28,534 bases of DNA from positions 1-28,534 of the forward strand of contig JBGTLQ010000346.1 in NCBI GenBank assembly GCA_041744075.1, read 5' to 3'. This DNA comes from JAJTZA01 sp041744075 (lineage in GTDB: Bacteria > Verrucomicrobiota > Verrucomicrobiia > Chthoniobacterales > Terrimicrobiaceae). The position numbers and the translations under genes are program-made. The notes beneath the pieces are model-generated. The model worked only from the letters and a program-made list of their open reading frames with translations, searched no databases and was not told where the DNA came from. Below are positions 1-6,447 of the stretch, in pieces. How positions within the stretch are numbered: position 1 is the stretch's first letter; each line of letters starts with the position of its first letter.

Positions 1-222
1 CCCGGCAACCAACCACGCACGCGAAGGCGAAACCTGATTAAACTTGGGGCAGACCCCAAGGAGGTCAAATTAGCCACCCGCAGCCGCAAAGGCTACTGGC
101 GGATGAGTTCCAACCGCATTGTGCAACAAGCCCTGACCAACTAATGGCTGGAAGAACAAGGTGTGCCCAACATGCGCACATTGTGGATAAAACGACACTA
201 TGGGGCAAAGGCCCGCGTCTAG
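1..222 (+). pseudogene. ltrA: group II intron reverse transcriptase/maturase, C-terminal fragment with in-frame stop
   Basis: Frame 1 reads a typical C-terminal end of group II intron reverse transcriptase/maturases: a LIKLGADPKEVK stretch, then SRKGYWRMS, then QQALTN, WLEEQGVPNMRTLWIKRHYG and a final stop at 220-222. Between QQALTN and WLEEQG there is an in-frame TAA at 142-144, where family members have a sense codon; a CAA or AAA to TAA change would explain it. The reading frame is otherwise intact on both sides. Maturases bind the intron RNA, help it fold and splice, and reverse-transcribe it at new sites. Loss of the last 25 residues probably impairs this one, although the stop could also be a sequencing error. 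The N-terminal reverse transcriptase domain is outside the window. Confidence 0.75.
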
Positions 223-227
223 TCCGA

Positions 228-294
228 ACCGCCGGATGCGGACCCGCATGTCCGGTGGTGTGGGACCCGTGGCTGACTAATACTCAGTCACGGG
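228..294 (+). ncRNA. group II intron domains V and VI
   Basis: Domain V: 228-236 (ACCGCCGGA) pairs with 251-259 (TCCGGTGGT, one G-U pair). A two-base bulge (TG, 249-250) follows, then TGCG/CGCA closes a four-base loop. The two-base bulge on the 3' strand is the hallmark of domain V, the catalytic hairpin. Domain VI: CCCGTG (266-271) pairs with CACGGG (289-294) and CTGA (273-276) with TCAG (284-287), around an A-containing loop that could hold the branch-point adenosine. Both were paired by eye and not scored with a covariance model. Confidence 0.65.
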
Positions 295-307
295 GACCCG
301 ATTGGGC

Positions 308-568
308 TTATTTTTTGTAGTGATAACGAAGTTGAACCAAAAGAATACCCGACTCTATCGGGCGATAAACCAATCTGTGCTCTTCGGTGATACGACGTGA
401 CCAATAGCCAGAAAGCCCCTGTCGTAGTGGTTCCGGCTTGCCTATCCCCTCAAGTGGTGACCTTAAAATATCCTTTATGAGTTCGTTGACCCTTTTGAAT
501 ATTTTCTTATCGGTCTGAATCCAAAATTGGTAATCTTCCCATGCCTGTGGCGTGAATGAAAGATTCAC
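308..568 (-). CDS. yoeB: YoeB/Txe family mRNA interferase toxin
   Basis: This 86-residue protein has the length and sequence of YoeB, a ribosome-dependent endoribonuclease that cuts mRNA in the ribosomal A site when its antitoxin is degraded. All residues known to matter in E. coli YoeB are present at the same positions: Glu46, Arg59, Arg65, His83 and Tyr84 (RLVYRP and a C-terminal YHYKK). It starts with GTG, which overlaps the antitoxin stop by four bases (GTGA), so toxin translation is probably coupled to the antitoxin. The gene ends against the 3' end of the group II intron. The toxin looks intact and active. Confidence 0.92.
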   Translation of the reverse strand: MNLSFTPQAWEDYQFWIQTDKKIFKRVNELIKDILRSPLEGIGKPEPLRQGLSGYWSRRITEEHRLVYRPIESGILLVQLRYHYKK

Positions 569-825
569 TCCGCAAGATCAGAAAGAGATTTTTCGATGAG
601 GTTGCCCTTCTCGGCAGCTTCGATCGCATCAAACAGCCGCTTGGCGTTGGCTGGGCTTCGGAGAAGATAGGCGGTCTCCTGTAATGATTCGTAGTCGTCG
701 AGGGAGAGCATCACGACCGCCTGATCACGATTTCGAGTGATAATCACTGGATCGCGGTCATCGCAGACACGGTCCATCGTCGAAGCGAGATTTTCTCTCG
801 CGGCGGTATAGGTAATTGCAGTCAT
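565..825 (-). CDS. yefM: YefM/Phd family antitoxin
   Basis: The 86-residue product starts MTAITYTAARENLASTMDRV, the standard YefM/Phd N-terminal DNA-binding fold. It continues with VIITRNRDQAVVMLSLDDY and a charged C-terminal tail that would wrap the toxin. It neutralises YoeB and, as the YefM-YoeB complex, represses its own promoter. The ATG at 825 was chosen because the family normally begins exactly there. The frame stays open upstream to a TTG at 876, but those 17 extra residues do not look like the family and there is no better ribosome site. It is first in the two-gene operon, as usual for this type of toxin-antitoxin pair. Confidence 0.9.
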   Translation of the reverse strand: MTAITYTAARENLASTMDRVCDDRDPVIITRNRDQAVVMLSLDDYESLQETAYLLRSPANAKRLFDAIEAAEKGNLIEKSLSDLAE

Positions 826-885
826 ATGGACAGCATCACGCACATATTGCTCGGCGTCAAATATATTTTTGCCCAACGTCCCCAG

Positions 886-1476
886 TCAGGAATCGCCACT
901 TGCTTCTGGCGTGCTTCCTGCCCGCGAAGCGGGGTTAGCAGGAGGCATGCCAGAAGTCCCGAAGGGATGGCGATTTACTGGACTGGTCTGTTCGCTTCTT
1001 TTTGTAAGTTTACGAGCCCAAGTCTGGGCCGTGGCAACGAGTATGACTCCCGCAACAAATGTCAGCGCAGCCTGTGACAGATTGTAGAAAGAACCCGGGC
1101 CAGAATCAGTCATTCCCTGAACCTTAGAGCTATAGGACACGTAAAAATGAATCCAGTTGAATACCTGTGCCACATTGGCAAGCGCGAACCATAGCCCGAG
1201 GCCGACGAAGGATGTCGCGTAGAGGGACGACAGTGTCACGCCTTCCAGAGAAACTGCACTGTCAGCACCTTTTGTGAATTGTCGTGAAAGAAATGGAGCA
1301 AGGATCCAGCAAATTATTCCAGCAAGGAAAATAATTGCGGGTGCTGCGAGTTGAAGAACTGAAAAGGAATCGCCCCGAAGAGAAAAAATTGTTGTCGCGA
1401 GTTGAACAAGCCCGCTGACGAACCAATTCAGCGCTGACAGACGAAGTAAAACCTGGGTTATGGATGAGATCGGCAT
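886..1476 (-). CDS. unknown integral membrane protein, four predicted helices
   Basis: I do not recognise this family. The product (about 196 residues from the ATG at 1476) has four hydrophobic stretches: roughly residues 5-30 (LSALNWFVSGLVQLA), 38-63 (APAIIFLAGIICWILAPFL), 80-112 (SSLYATSFVGLGLWFALANV) and 130-150 (ALTFVAGVILVATA). The short loops contain no obvious catalytic motif. The last ~25 residues (GMPPANPASRAG region) are encoded by a 54-base palindrome, so the natural C-terminus has probably been replaced by a repeat insertion. A second palindrome of the same style lies just upstream of the start. The frame opens further upstream to 1551, but that extension runs through the second palindrome and is unlikely to be translated. 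No neighbour suggests a function. Confidence 0.6.
   Translation of the reverse strand: MPISSITQVLLRLSALNWFVSGLVQLATTIFSLRGDSFSVLQLAAPAIIFLAGIICWILAPFLSRQFTKGADSAVSLEGVTLSSLYATSFVGLGLWFALANVAQVFNWIHFYVSYSSKVQGMTDSGPGSFYNLSQAALTFVAGVILVATAQTWARKLTKRSEQTSPVNRHPFGTSGMPPANPASRAGSTPEASGDS
903..956. repeat. 54-bp imperfect palindrome with GCGAAGCGG core
   Basis: The arms 903-921 and 938-956 match at 17 of 19 positions as inverted copies (CTTCTGGCGTGCTTCCTGC against CTTCTGGCATGCCTCCTGC). Both differences are transitions that still allow G-U pairing in RNA. Inside is a smaller stem CCGC-GAA-GCGG. It forms the 3' coding end of the membrane-protein gene on the minus strand. It resembles extragenic palindromic repeats more than a terminator, because no T-run follows on either strand. 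Confidence 0.7.
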
Positions 1477-1508
1477 ATTATCAACGTCGGCAGTCACCTG
1501 CACCGGAC

Positions 1509-1565
1509 CGTCGGCGCGACGGATGCCAGCGGAGCGAAGCGGAGCCAGCATCCGGCGTGACGACG
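1509..1565. repeat. 57-bp imperfect palindrome with GCGAAGCGG core
   Basis: The arms 1509-1526 and 1548-1565 match at 15 of 18 positions as inverted copies. The centre contains a GCGGAGC-GAA-GCGGAGC direct repeat, sharing GCGAAGCGG with the palindrome at 903-956. It sits immediately upstream of the membrane-protein start at 1476. The two palindromes therefore bracket that gene and probably belong to one repeat family. Confidence 0.65.
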
Positions 1566-1596
1566 GGTAGGTGTTCGGTGGACTGCATCGTTCGCA

Positions 1597-1872
1597 TTAT
1601 TTCAGGAATGGCAGTTGAAAATCCCAATGTTCTGAAAGGTCTGCGCGACACTTCTTTACATTCTCTACAGGAATGTCGTGAGCTATACCATCAATTGTCA
1701 AGTTTGCTTGCGGATATGACTTATTCAGCACACTAAGATCTGTGGGCCAAAAAACTCCGTTATGGTTTTCGGCTTCAATTCTTGCGTGGCCATTGGCGAG
1801 TAGCTTGCCATCCAAAGATAGAATGGCCGGAAGAATCTTGTAGTTTACTTCAAGTAGTGGATCGGATGGCAT
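1597..1872 (-). CDS. unknown 91-residue protein, partner of the DUF4145/IF2_N protein
   Basis: I do not recognise this protein. It is 91 residues long, with no membrane segment, no signal peptide and no cysteine-pair metal motif. The composition (LEVNYKILPAILSLDGK, HARIEAENHNGVFWPTD) suggests a small beta-rich soluble domain. Its ATG lies three bases beyond the stop of the upstream gene on the same strand, so the two are almost certainly cotranscribed and translationally coupled. The role is therefore likely tied to the HEPN-like protein, for example as a partner or inhibitor; this is inference from position only. No clear ribosome binding site is visible. Confidence 0.6.
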   Translation of the reverse strand: MPSDPLLEVNYKILPAILSLDGKLLANGHARIEAENHNGVFWPTDLSVLNKSYPQANLTIDGIAHDIPVENVKKCRADLSEHWDFQLPFLK

Positions 1873-1875
1873 AAG

Positions 1876-2487
1876 CTATTTTTTGTTATCTTGGAGAATA
1901 AACGTGGGTAGGCCGGTCTTTTTGGCGAGTTGCTCTAGCACAGAATATTCTAGAGCTTGATTGATATTAGCAAAGATGCCGAGGTCCATCAGTGATTTTA
2001 TAATTTGAAATGGTTGGAGGCCGAGTGATGTGGCCACTTGTGAAACGGTCATGCCTGGCACGAGAACTATTGATTCGGTCAATTTGTCTTGTGTTGATTC
2101 CGATAGTTGGACGAAATCAGGGGCATAGGTAGAAATAAACCACTTATAGACGAGGTCGAGGCATTGAAGGCAGGGACGAGCGTAATCTGAACTAATCTCA
2201 TCGTCGTCTTCTTGATCGTGTGCACTAAAATTTCCATAATTCTGAATGGTTCGCAGGGGATTGAGAATCTTTCGTGGGATGTGGTCTCCAGTTCCCAACT
2301 GTTCAATTAGCTTGTCAAGTAGAATTGAACGGACATTCTCACTAACGCACTCGCGATAAACAGCCTTGCATATTGCTTCAGCAGCCTTGCGCGAAAGGAT
2401 CAGTGAGACCTCCGGGTCTGCCTCAAGGTATCGGCTTGCTTTAAATACAAGCCGATTCACTCGCAATACTCGGTGGCGTTCAATCAT
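1876..2487 (-). CDS. DUF4145 (HEPN-like) protein fused to an IF2_N-like domain
   Basis: The 203-residue protein has two parts. Residues ~15-120 look like DUF4145, a HEPN-related helical domain: DPEVSLILSRKAAEAI, a loop with IPRKI, then LRTIQNYGNFSAH, matching the family's R...GN..AH signature. Arg79 and His90 are too far apart for the canonical R-x4-6-H nuclease motif, so nuclease activity is uncertain. Residues ~144-193 (MTVSQVATSLGLQPFQIIK, SLMDLGIFANINQAL) resemble the small N-terminal IF2_N domain of translation initiation factor 2. Such a pairing would fit an RNA- or ribosome-directed defence or stress protein, but that is inference. The ATG at 2487 has a weak GGGA about ten bases upstream. 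It heads a two-gene unit with the 91-residue protein and lies in a mobile-element-rich region. Confidence 0.72.
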   Translation of the reverse strand: MIERHRVLRVNRLVFKASRYLEADPEVSLILSRKAAEAICKAVYRECVSENVRSILLDKLIEQLGTGDHIPRKILNPLRTIQNYGNFSAHDQEDDDEISSDYARPCLQCLDLVYKWFISTYAPDFVQLSESTQDKLTESIVLVPGMTVSQVATSLGLQPFQIIKSLMDLGIFANINQALEYSVLEQLAKKTGLPTFILQDNKK

Positions 2488-2516
2488 GGTTTACTTTTCC
2501 CAACAGTGTTATTGAG

Positions 2517-2574
2517 CAACACGCTGTATTTTACCTACAAATGCAGCGTGTTGTATAACTCCTACAAATGCAGC
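2517..2574. repeat. inverted repeat plus 14-bp direct repeat upstream of the DUF4145/IF2_N gene
   Basis: CAACACGCTG at 2517-2526 is perfectly inverted as CAGCGTGTTG at 2544-2553. CCTACAAATGCAGC at 2534-2547 recurs exactly at 2561-2574. The cluster starts about 30 bases upstream of the minus-strand start at 2487, where a promoter and operator would be expected. It could instead be a relic of recombination near the integrase remnant. Confidence 0.5.
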
Positions 2575-2673
2575 ATCGAAGGGCAGACTTCGTCCATGAC
2601 GTTTCATGAAGTTTTTTTAACGCCATGGAAACCCCTGTTCAAGAAAATTCAGGATGGAAGGTGTGCTGCGTGT

Positions 2674-2769
2674 TCAGGCAAGATCCAGAGGGCTTGGGCC
2701 TCCTGCGCCTGGGCGCTTCATCACATGCAGATAAATCATTGTGATAGAGATGTCGGTGTGTCCGAGAAG
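2674..2769 (-). pseudogene. C-terminal remnant of an integron-type tyrosine recombinase
   Basis: The minus strand reads LLGHTDISITMIYLHV followed by MKRPGAGGPSPLDLA and a stop at 2674-2676. This is the end of an integron-class/XerC-like tyrosine recombinase: LGH.D...T..Y.HV includes the catalytic His and the Tyr nucleophile, and the tail with a final SPLD is typical of the integron-integrase group. In-frame upstream there is a TGA just before SKNLL, and no further integrase sequence is recognisable. Only about 31 codons survive, so it cannot be functional, but it shows that a recombinase once sat here. Confidence 0.75.
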
Positions 2770-3307
2770 GTTTTTTGATCAAGCTATTTTTCAGGCGATC
2801 AAGAGAACGTAGCGGGTGAGAGTCAGGGGGATTGGAGTTTTGGATGTTCGATTCTAAATTTGGCTACAAACATAATGCTGGAATCATTTTTGACAGGATT
2901 CACAGGATGAAAAGGAAAAATTGGCCCGCTTGTCTGGTCATGGGTTCCGGTTATCCATCCGTGGCAATCCGGGTGATTTGCCAGCGTTAGAAGGCTTGAA
3001 AAGTGGCTGGCGGTCTCGCTCTGCTCGGCTGTGGTTAGATGCCTTGTTGGTTCGACCCTTTGTTTCCTTTGTTAGCTTTTGTTCGAAATCTTCTTGGCTC
3101 ATGGGGGATTTGATGCCGGCGGGACGCCAGCGGTCCCAGGGATAGGAAAAGTGAAAAGCTGAAAGTTAAAAGTGGAATAAACGATTTTCAGAACTTTGTA
3201 GTCTGTCTGTTCTCCCATCCAAAGAAATTCGTTCCAAATTCCTCTACGTTGAGATCCCTAAATGTCTGATCTTCACGCCCCTTCATGTCCTTCATGGTGA
3301 CAAAGCT

Positions 3308-4225
3308 CTATTCGTGAGACAGGACTTCTTGGTACGTGCGAAAGTGGGTTTTGACCAAGGATGCGAGGCGGTCTTCGCCGTGAGTTTTTAGGATTTTTAC
3401 GGCGGTGTTTTTGGTGGTTTGGGAGGCGCCGCGGGGGATTTTGTCACCGAGGGAGGTGCCTGTTTTTTCCAGCCAGTCGATGAAGGCTTCACGGGCGAGG
3501 ATCGAGGCGGCGGCGACGGCGGGGTCGGATTCGGCTTTGGTGCGTTGATCGAGTTGGATGGTTTTTCCACGTTCCATGAGGGCGCGTTCGAGGACACGGA
3601 CGTCCGCAAATTTGTCAGAGAGAGCGCGCGGGCAATCGGGGCGTTGTTCGCAGAGGTTTTCGATGGCGCGGGCATGCCCCCAAGCGAGGAGGCTGTTCAC
3701 GTTGCCCATTTTATCGATGAGGGCATTGTAGCGTTCGGGGGCAATGGTGATCAAGGTTTGTGCGGTGCGGGTTTTTCGGATGACTGCTGCCAATTCACGG
3801 ATACGTTTGTCCGAGCTGATGCGTTTGCTGTCCGTGACCCCGGCCTCGCGGAGGTGACGGGTGATGGCGGCGTCCGTGTAAACGCCGGCAATGACAAGCG
3901 GACCGAAGAAGTCGCCTTTGCCGCTTTCGTCGATCCCGAAGTGGGGCTCAAACATTTCGGGGTTGTGGACTTCTTCATATCCGAGTCGAGCCTCGCCCAA
4001 GATTTCGGGTTCCAGATAGAAGGTCACAAAGTCGCCGGTCTCCTTGCCTTGGAGGACGGCCTTGGGTCCTTTTTCGTAAACGGCAATGGTGAGCTTCCCT
4101 TTTTTTCCAAAGCCCAGGGTGTAGGGACGTTCCTCGAAATCGAAACCCTCCCGTTTCATGAGCGCCAGAAGAGACGAAGCTTGTTGCTGGGTGAGGGGAG
4201 TGGTGTAAATGGACGGGTTGGGCAC
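3308..4225 (-). CDS. rnhC: ribonuclease HIII
   Basis: RNase HIII cleaves the RNA strand of RNA-DNA hybrids in the cytoplasm, removing primers and R-loops. The first ~95 residues form the family's extra N-terminal substrate-binding domain (KKGKLTIAVYEKGPKAVLQG). The catalytic domain then shows FGIDESGKGDFFGPLVIAG with the acidic pair at about residues 99-100, TDSKRI, and AESDPAVAAASILAR with a further catalytic Asp. The 305-residue length is normal. The frame opens to a TTG at 4264, but the N-terminus VPNPSIYTTPLT fits the family from the GTG at 4225, with GGAAGG about 14 bases upstream. That start abuts the mutY ATG on the other strand, so the two genes are head-to-head. Confidence 0.93.
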   Translation of the reverse strand: MPNPSIYTTPLTQQQASSLLALMKREGFDFEERPYTLGFGKKGKLTIAVYEKGPKAVLQGKETGDFVTFYLEPEILGEARLGYEEVHNPEMFEPHFGIDESGKGDFFGPLVIAGVYTDAAITRHLREAGVTDSKRISSDKRIRELAAVIRKTRTAQTLITIAPERYNALIDKMGNVNSLLAWGHARAIENLCEQRPDCPRALSDKFADVRVLERALMERGKTIQLDQRTKAESDPAVAAASILAREAFIDWLEKTGTSLGDKIPRGASQTTKNTAVKILKTHGEDRLASLVKTHFRTYQEVLSHE

Positions 4226-4226
4226 G

Positions 4227-5228
4227 ATGAATAAGAACACCTTCCCTGCCGCGAGGCTACGCAAAAAACTTGGGGATTGGTTTCGGGGGCATGCGCGGGA
4301 TCTGCCATGGCGTCAGACTTCTGATCCATATGCCATTGCGGTTTCGGAGATGATGCTCCAACAGACGACCGTGGTTGCGGTGATTCCGTATTTTGAGCGT
4401 TGGATGGCACGATTTCCTACGGTGCGGGCCTTGGCGGAGGCTCCCAGCGAGGCGGTGTTCGCGTGTTGGCAGGGGCTGGGTTATTACAGTCGGGCCAAAA
4501 ATTTGCATCTCGCGGCTCAGGTGGTTTGTGGGGACTATGACGGGATTTTTCCCTCGGGACCTGAGGAGTTGCGGAAGCTCCCCGGGTTTGGGCCCTACAC
4601 AGCCGGGGCGGTGGCGGCATTTGCGTTTGATGTTCCATCGGTGGTGATTGATGCCAACATCGCGAGGGTCCTGGCCCGTTTGGGGAATATTCATGAGGCG
4701 ATTGACAAATCGAGTGGTCGCCGGAGGTTGGAGGAATTTGCCCAAAGCCTGCTTCCCAAAAGGAAAGGTGGACGTTTGCACACGGGTGCGCTGATGGAGT
4801 TGGGAGCCCTGATTTGTAAAAGTGGCGTCCCGCGCTGCGATCTCTGCCCGGTTCATGAACTGTGTGCGGCGGAAAACCCGGAAACTCTGCCTGTTAAAGC
4901 TGCAAGAAAACCGGTCGAGCGGGTTACCGAGCGGCGAGGGGTCTTTCTTCGTGGAGGATCAGTGGCGCTAGTGGCGTCCGAGGGGCCGCGTTGGAAAGGG
5001 CTTTGGCTTTTGCCGGAGGGAGGGGCAGATGATGGACTTTTGCACGTTGAAAATTATCCCATCACCCGGTATCTGGTGCGCATGGAGGTGGTGGAGTTGC
5101 CCCGGGCCCCGCGAGACGCCAGGTTTTTCCCGTTAAATAATCTTCCCCCGATGCCATCGCCTCATGCAAGGGCAGTTGCAGCGGCGGTGGTTAGCAGTCA
5201 TAGTGAGCGTTGTGTTATTAGAGACTGA
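4227..5228 (+). CDS. mutY: A/G-specific adenine DNA glycosylase
   Basis: MutY removes adenine mispaired with 8-oxoguanine. In the 333-residue product the catalytic Glu41 (SEMMLQQTTV) and Asp142 (VIDANIARVLARL) have the same 101-residue spacing as in E. coli MutY. The helix-hairpin-helix LPGFGPYTAGAVAAFAF is intact. Four cysteines (about 197, 204, 207 and 213; C-x6-C-x2-C-x5-C) bind a [4Fe-4S] cluster. The C-terminal NUDIX-like 8-oxoG recognition domain is short but recognisable (WKGLWLLPEGG). The ATG at 4227 was preferred over one at 4209 because the latter adds six residues and reads into rnhC; the ribosome site is weak for either. The 3' end overlaps or abuts trpB, suggesting cotranscription with trpB and nif3. 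Confidence 0.94.
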   Translation: MNKNTFPAARLRKKLGDWFRGHARDLPWRQTSDPYAIAVSEMMLQQTTVVAVIPYFERWMARFPTVRALAEAPSEAVFACWQGLGYYSRAKNLHLAAQVVCGDYDGIFPSGPEELRKLPGFGPYTAGAVAAFAFDVPSVVIDANIARVLARLGNIHEAIDKSSGRRRLEEFAQSLLPKRKGGRLHTGALMELGALICKSGVPRCDLCPVHELCAAENPETLPVKAARKPVERVTERRGVFLRGGSVALVASEGPRWKGLWLLPEGGADDGLLHVENYPITRYLVRMEVVELPRAPRDARFFPLNNLPPMPSPHARAVAAAVVSSHSERCVIRD

Positions 5229-6447
5229 TATTCCTGCTGTGCCGCCGGACGCTTCGCTGACCAACCTGCCAGATGCCGGAGGGCACTTTGGGCGGTTTGG
5301 CGGAAAATTTGTGCCAGAGACCCTTGTGAGTGCGCTGGATGAGTTGGAACGTGAGTTTGCACTCGCAAAAAAAGATCCGGAATTTCGTCAGGAATTTTCG
5401 TCCTTGCTGGCCAATTTTTGTGGTCGCCCGACCCCGCTTTACCTTGCGGAGCGGCTCACCGCGCAACTCGGGGGTGCCAAAATTTACCTCAAACGCGAGG
5501 ACCTTCTCCACACGGGAGCGCACAAAATTAACAACGCGGTCGGTCAGGCGATTCTGGCCCGGAGGATGGGAAAAACGCGGGTCATTGCGGAGACTGGTGC
5601 CGGTCAACACGGGGTTGCAACGGCCACGGTTGCGGCGAGGTTTGGATTGAAGTGTGTGATATATATGGGGGCGGTGGATATGGAGCGTCAGGCCCTCAAT
5701 GTTTCGCGGATGCGTTTCCTTGGCGCCGAGGTGGTGGCGGTCACAGCGGGCCAAGCGACGTTGAAGGAGGCCATCAACGAGGCCATGAGGGATTGGGTCA
5801 CCAATGTTCGCAGCACCCATTACGTGTTGGGAACCGCGTATGGGTCGCACCCTTACCCAATGATGGTTCGTGATTTTCATCGGGTCATAGGCGACGAAGC
5901 CCGGGGACAGATACTTCAGCGTGAGGGGCGCTTGCCGGATTTGCTGGTCGCCTGTGTGGGCGGGGGCAGTAATGCCATTGGTTTATTTTATCCATTTTTG
6001 CAGGATGACGCCGTGCGCATGGTGGGCGTTGAGGCTGGTGGGCTCGGTATCGAGCGTGGCAAACATGCAGCCAGATTTCAGGGGGGTCGGTTGGGCGTTT
6101 TGCAGGGAGCTAAAACCTGGCTTTTGGCGGATGAAGATGGCCAGATCGAGCTGACCCATTCCGTATCTGCCGGACTTGATTACGCGGCCGTGGGGCCTGA
6201 GCATTGTCACCTCCGCGAAATTGGACGGGTTCAGTATGACTATGCCACCGACCCGGAGGCCCTGAATGCTTTCCAAACGCTGGCTGAGATTGAAGGGATC
6301 ATCCCTGCCCTCGAAAGTGCCCACGCCGTGGCTTTTGCCATCAAAGCTGCTCCTCAAATGAAAAAATCCGAAATTATGATTATTAACCTTTCTGGACGAG
6401 GTGACAAAGACGTTGCTCAAGCCGCAGAATTTCTTTTGAAAGAATGA
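5212..6447 (+). CDS. trpB: tryptophan synthase beta chain
   Basis: TrpB joins indole and serine to make tryptophan in the alpha2-beta2 complex. Clear family features are HFGRFGGKFVPETL near the start, the PLP lysine in LHTGAHKINNAVGQA, AETGAGQHGVATATVAARFG, and the phosphate-binding GGGSNAIG. The end, SGRGDKDV, is canonical. The exact start is uncertain: GTG at 5212 (used here, 411 residues), GTG at 5239 (402 residues, no mutY overlap) and ATG at 5164 are all in frame, and none has a strong ribosome site. The trpA partner is not in the window. The stop overlaps the nif3 start by four bases (ATGA). No trp leader or attenuator is visible, because the gene is embedded behind mutY. Confidence 0.94.
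   Translation: MLLETDIPAVPPDASLTNLPDAGGHFGRFGGKFVPETLVSALDELEREFALAKKDPEFRQEFSSLLANFCGRPTPLYLAERLTAQLGGAKIYLKREDLLHTGAHKINNAVGQAILARRMGKTRVIAETGAGQHGVATATVAARFGLKCVIYMGAVDMERQALNVSRMRFLGAEVVAVTAGQATLKEAINEAMRDWVTNVRSTHYVLGTAYGSHPYPMMVRDFHRVIGDEARGQILQREGRLPDLLVACVGGGSNAIGLFYPFLQDDAVRMVGVEAGGLGIERGKHAARFQGGRLGVLQGAKTWLLADEDGQIELTHSVSAGLDYAAVGPEHCHLREIGRVQYDYATDPEALNAFQTLAEIEGIIPALESAHAVAFAIKAAPQMKKSEIMIINLSGRGDKDVAQAAEFLLKE

Larger units (their letters stand above)
1..302 (+). mobile_element. 3' end of a bacterial group II intron (5' part outside window)
   Basis: The left edge carries the C-terminal coding end of an intron-encoded maturase, followed within a few bases by hairpins that fit domains V and VI. 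The intron probably ends at the AT of 301-302, giving the usual purine-pyrimidine terminus. The 3' splice point is inferred, because the 5' exon and intron start lie outside the window. The element sits tail-to-tail with the YoeB toxin gene, only about 5 bases beyond the toxin stop codon, so the insertion has not broken that gene. Confidence 0.75.
2488..3307. other. 820-bp gene-poor intergenic stretch with repeats and gene debris
   Basis: No intact gene is supported here. Visible content: the direct/inverted repeats at 2517-2574; an integrase remnant at 2674-2769; a TGACAGGATTCACAGGAT element near 2891-2908 with an internal ACAGGAT direct repeat; a small palindrome GGGAC...GGTCCC near 3121-3137; and a CCCCTTCATGTCCTTCATGG segment at 3278-3297 similar to one arm of the hairpin repeats at 16758-17056. 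Open frames in this stretch lack protein-like composition. Confidence 0.6.

Noticed and set aside
826..1087. Two plus-strand short frames over the palindrome
   Set aside because: They are antisense to the antitoxin upstream region and the membrane gene, with no recognisable content.
2517..2574. Possible integron attC site near the integrase remnant
   Set aside because: The inverted repeat lacks convincing GTTRRRY/RYYYAAC core sites at the expected ends.
2473..2778. Plus-strand open frame of 101 codons
   Set aside because: It overlaps repeats and the antisense of the integrase remnant; its composition is not protein-like.
3419..4234. Long plus-strand open frame (271 codons) opposite rnhC
   Set aside because: It is glycine/phenylalanine-rich mirror sequence of a clear RNase HIII gene, with no recognisable motif.
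5218..5880. Minus-strand open frame of 220 codons opposite trpB
   Set aside because: Antisense shadow of trpB; arginine/histidine-rich with no family features.
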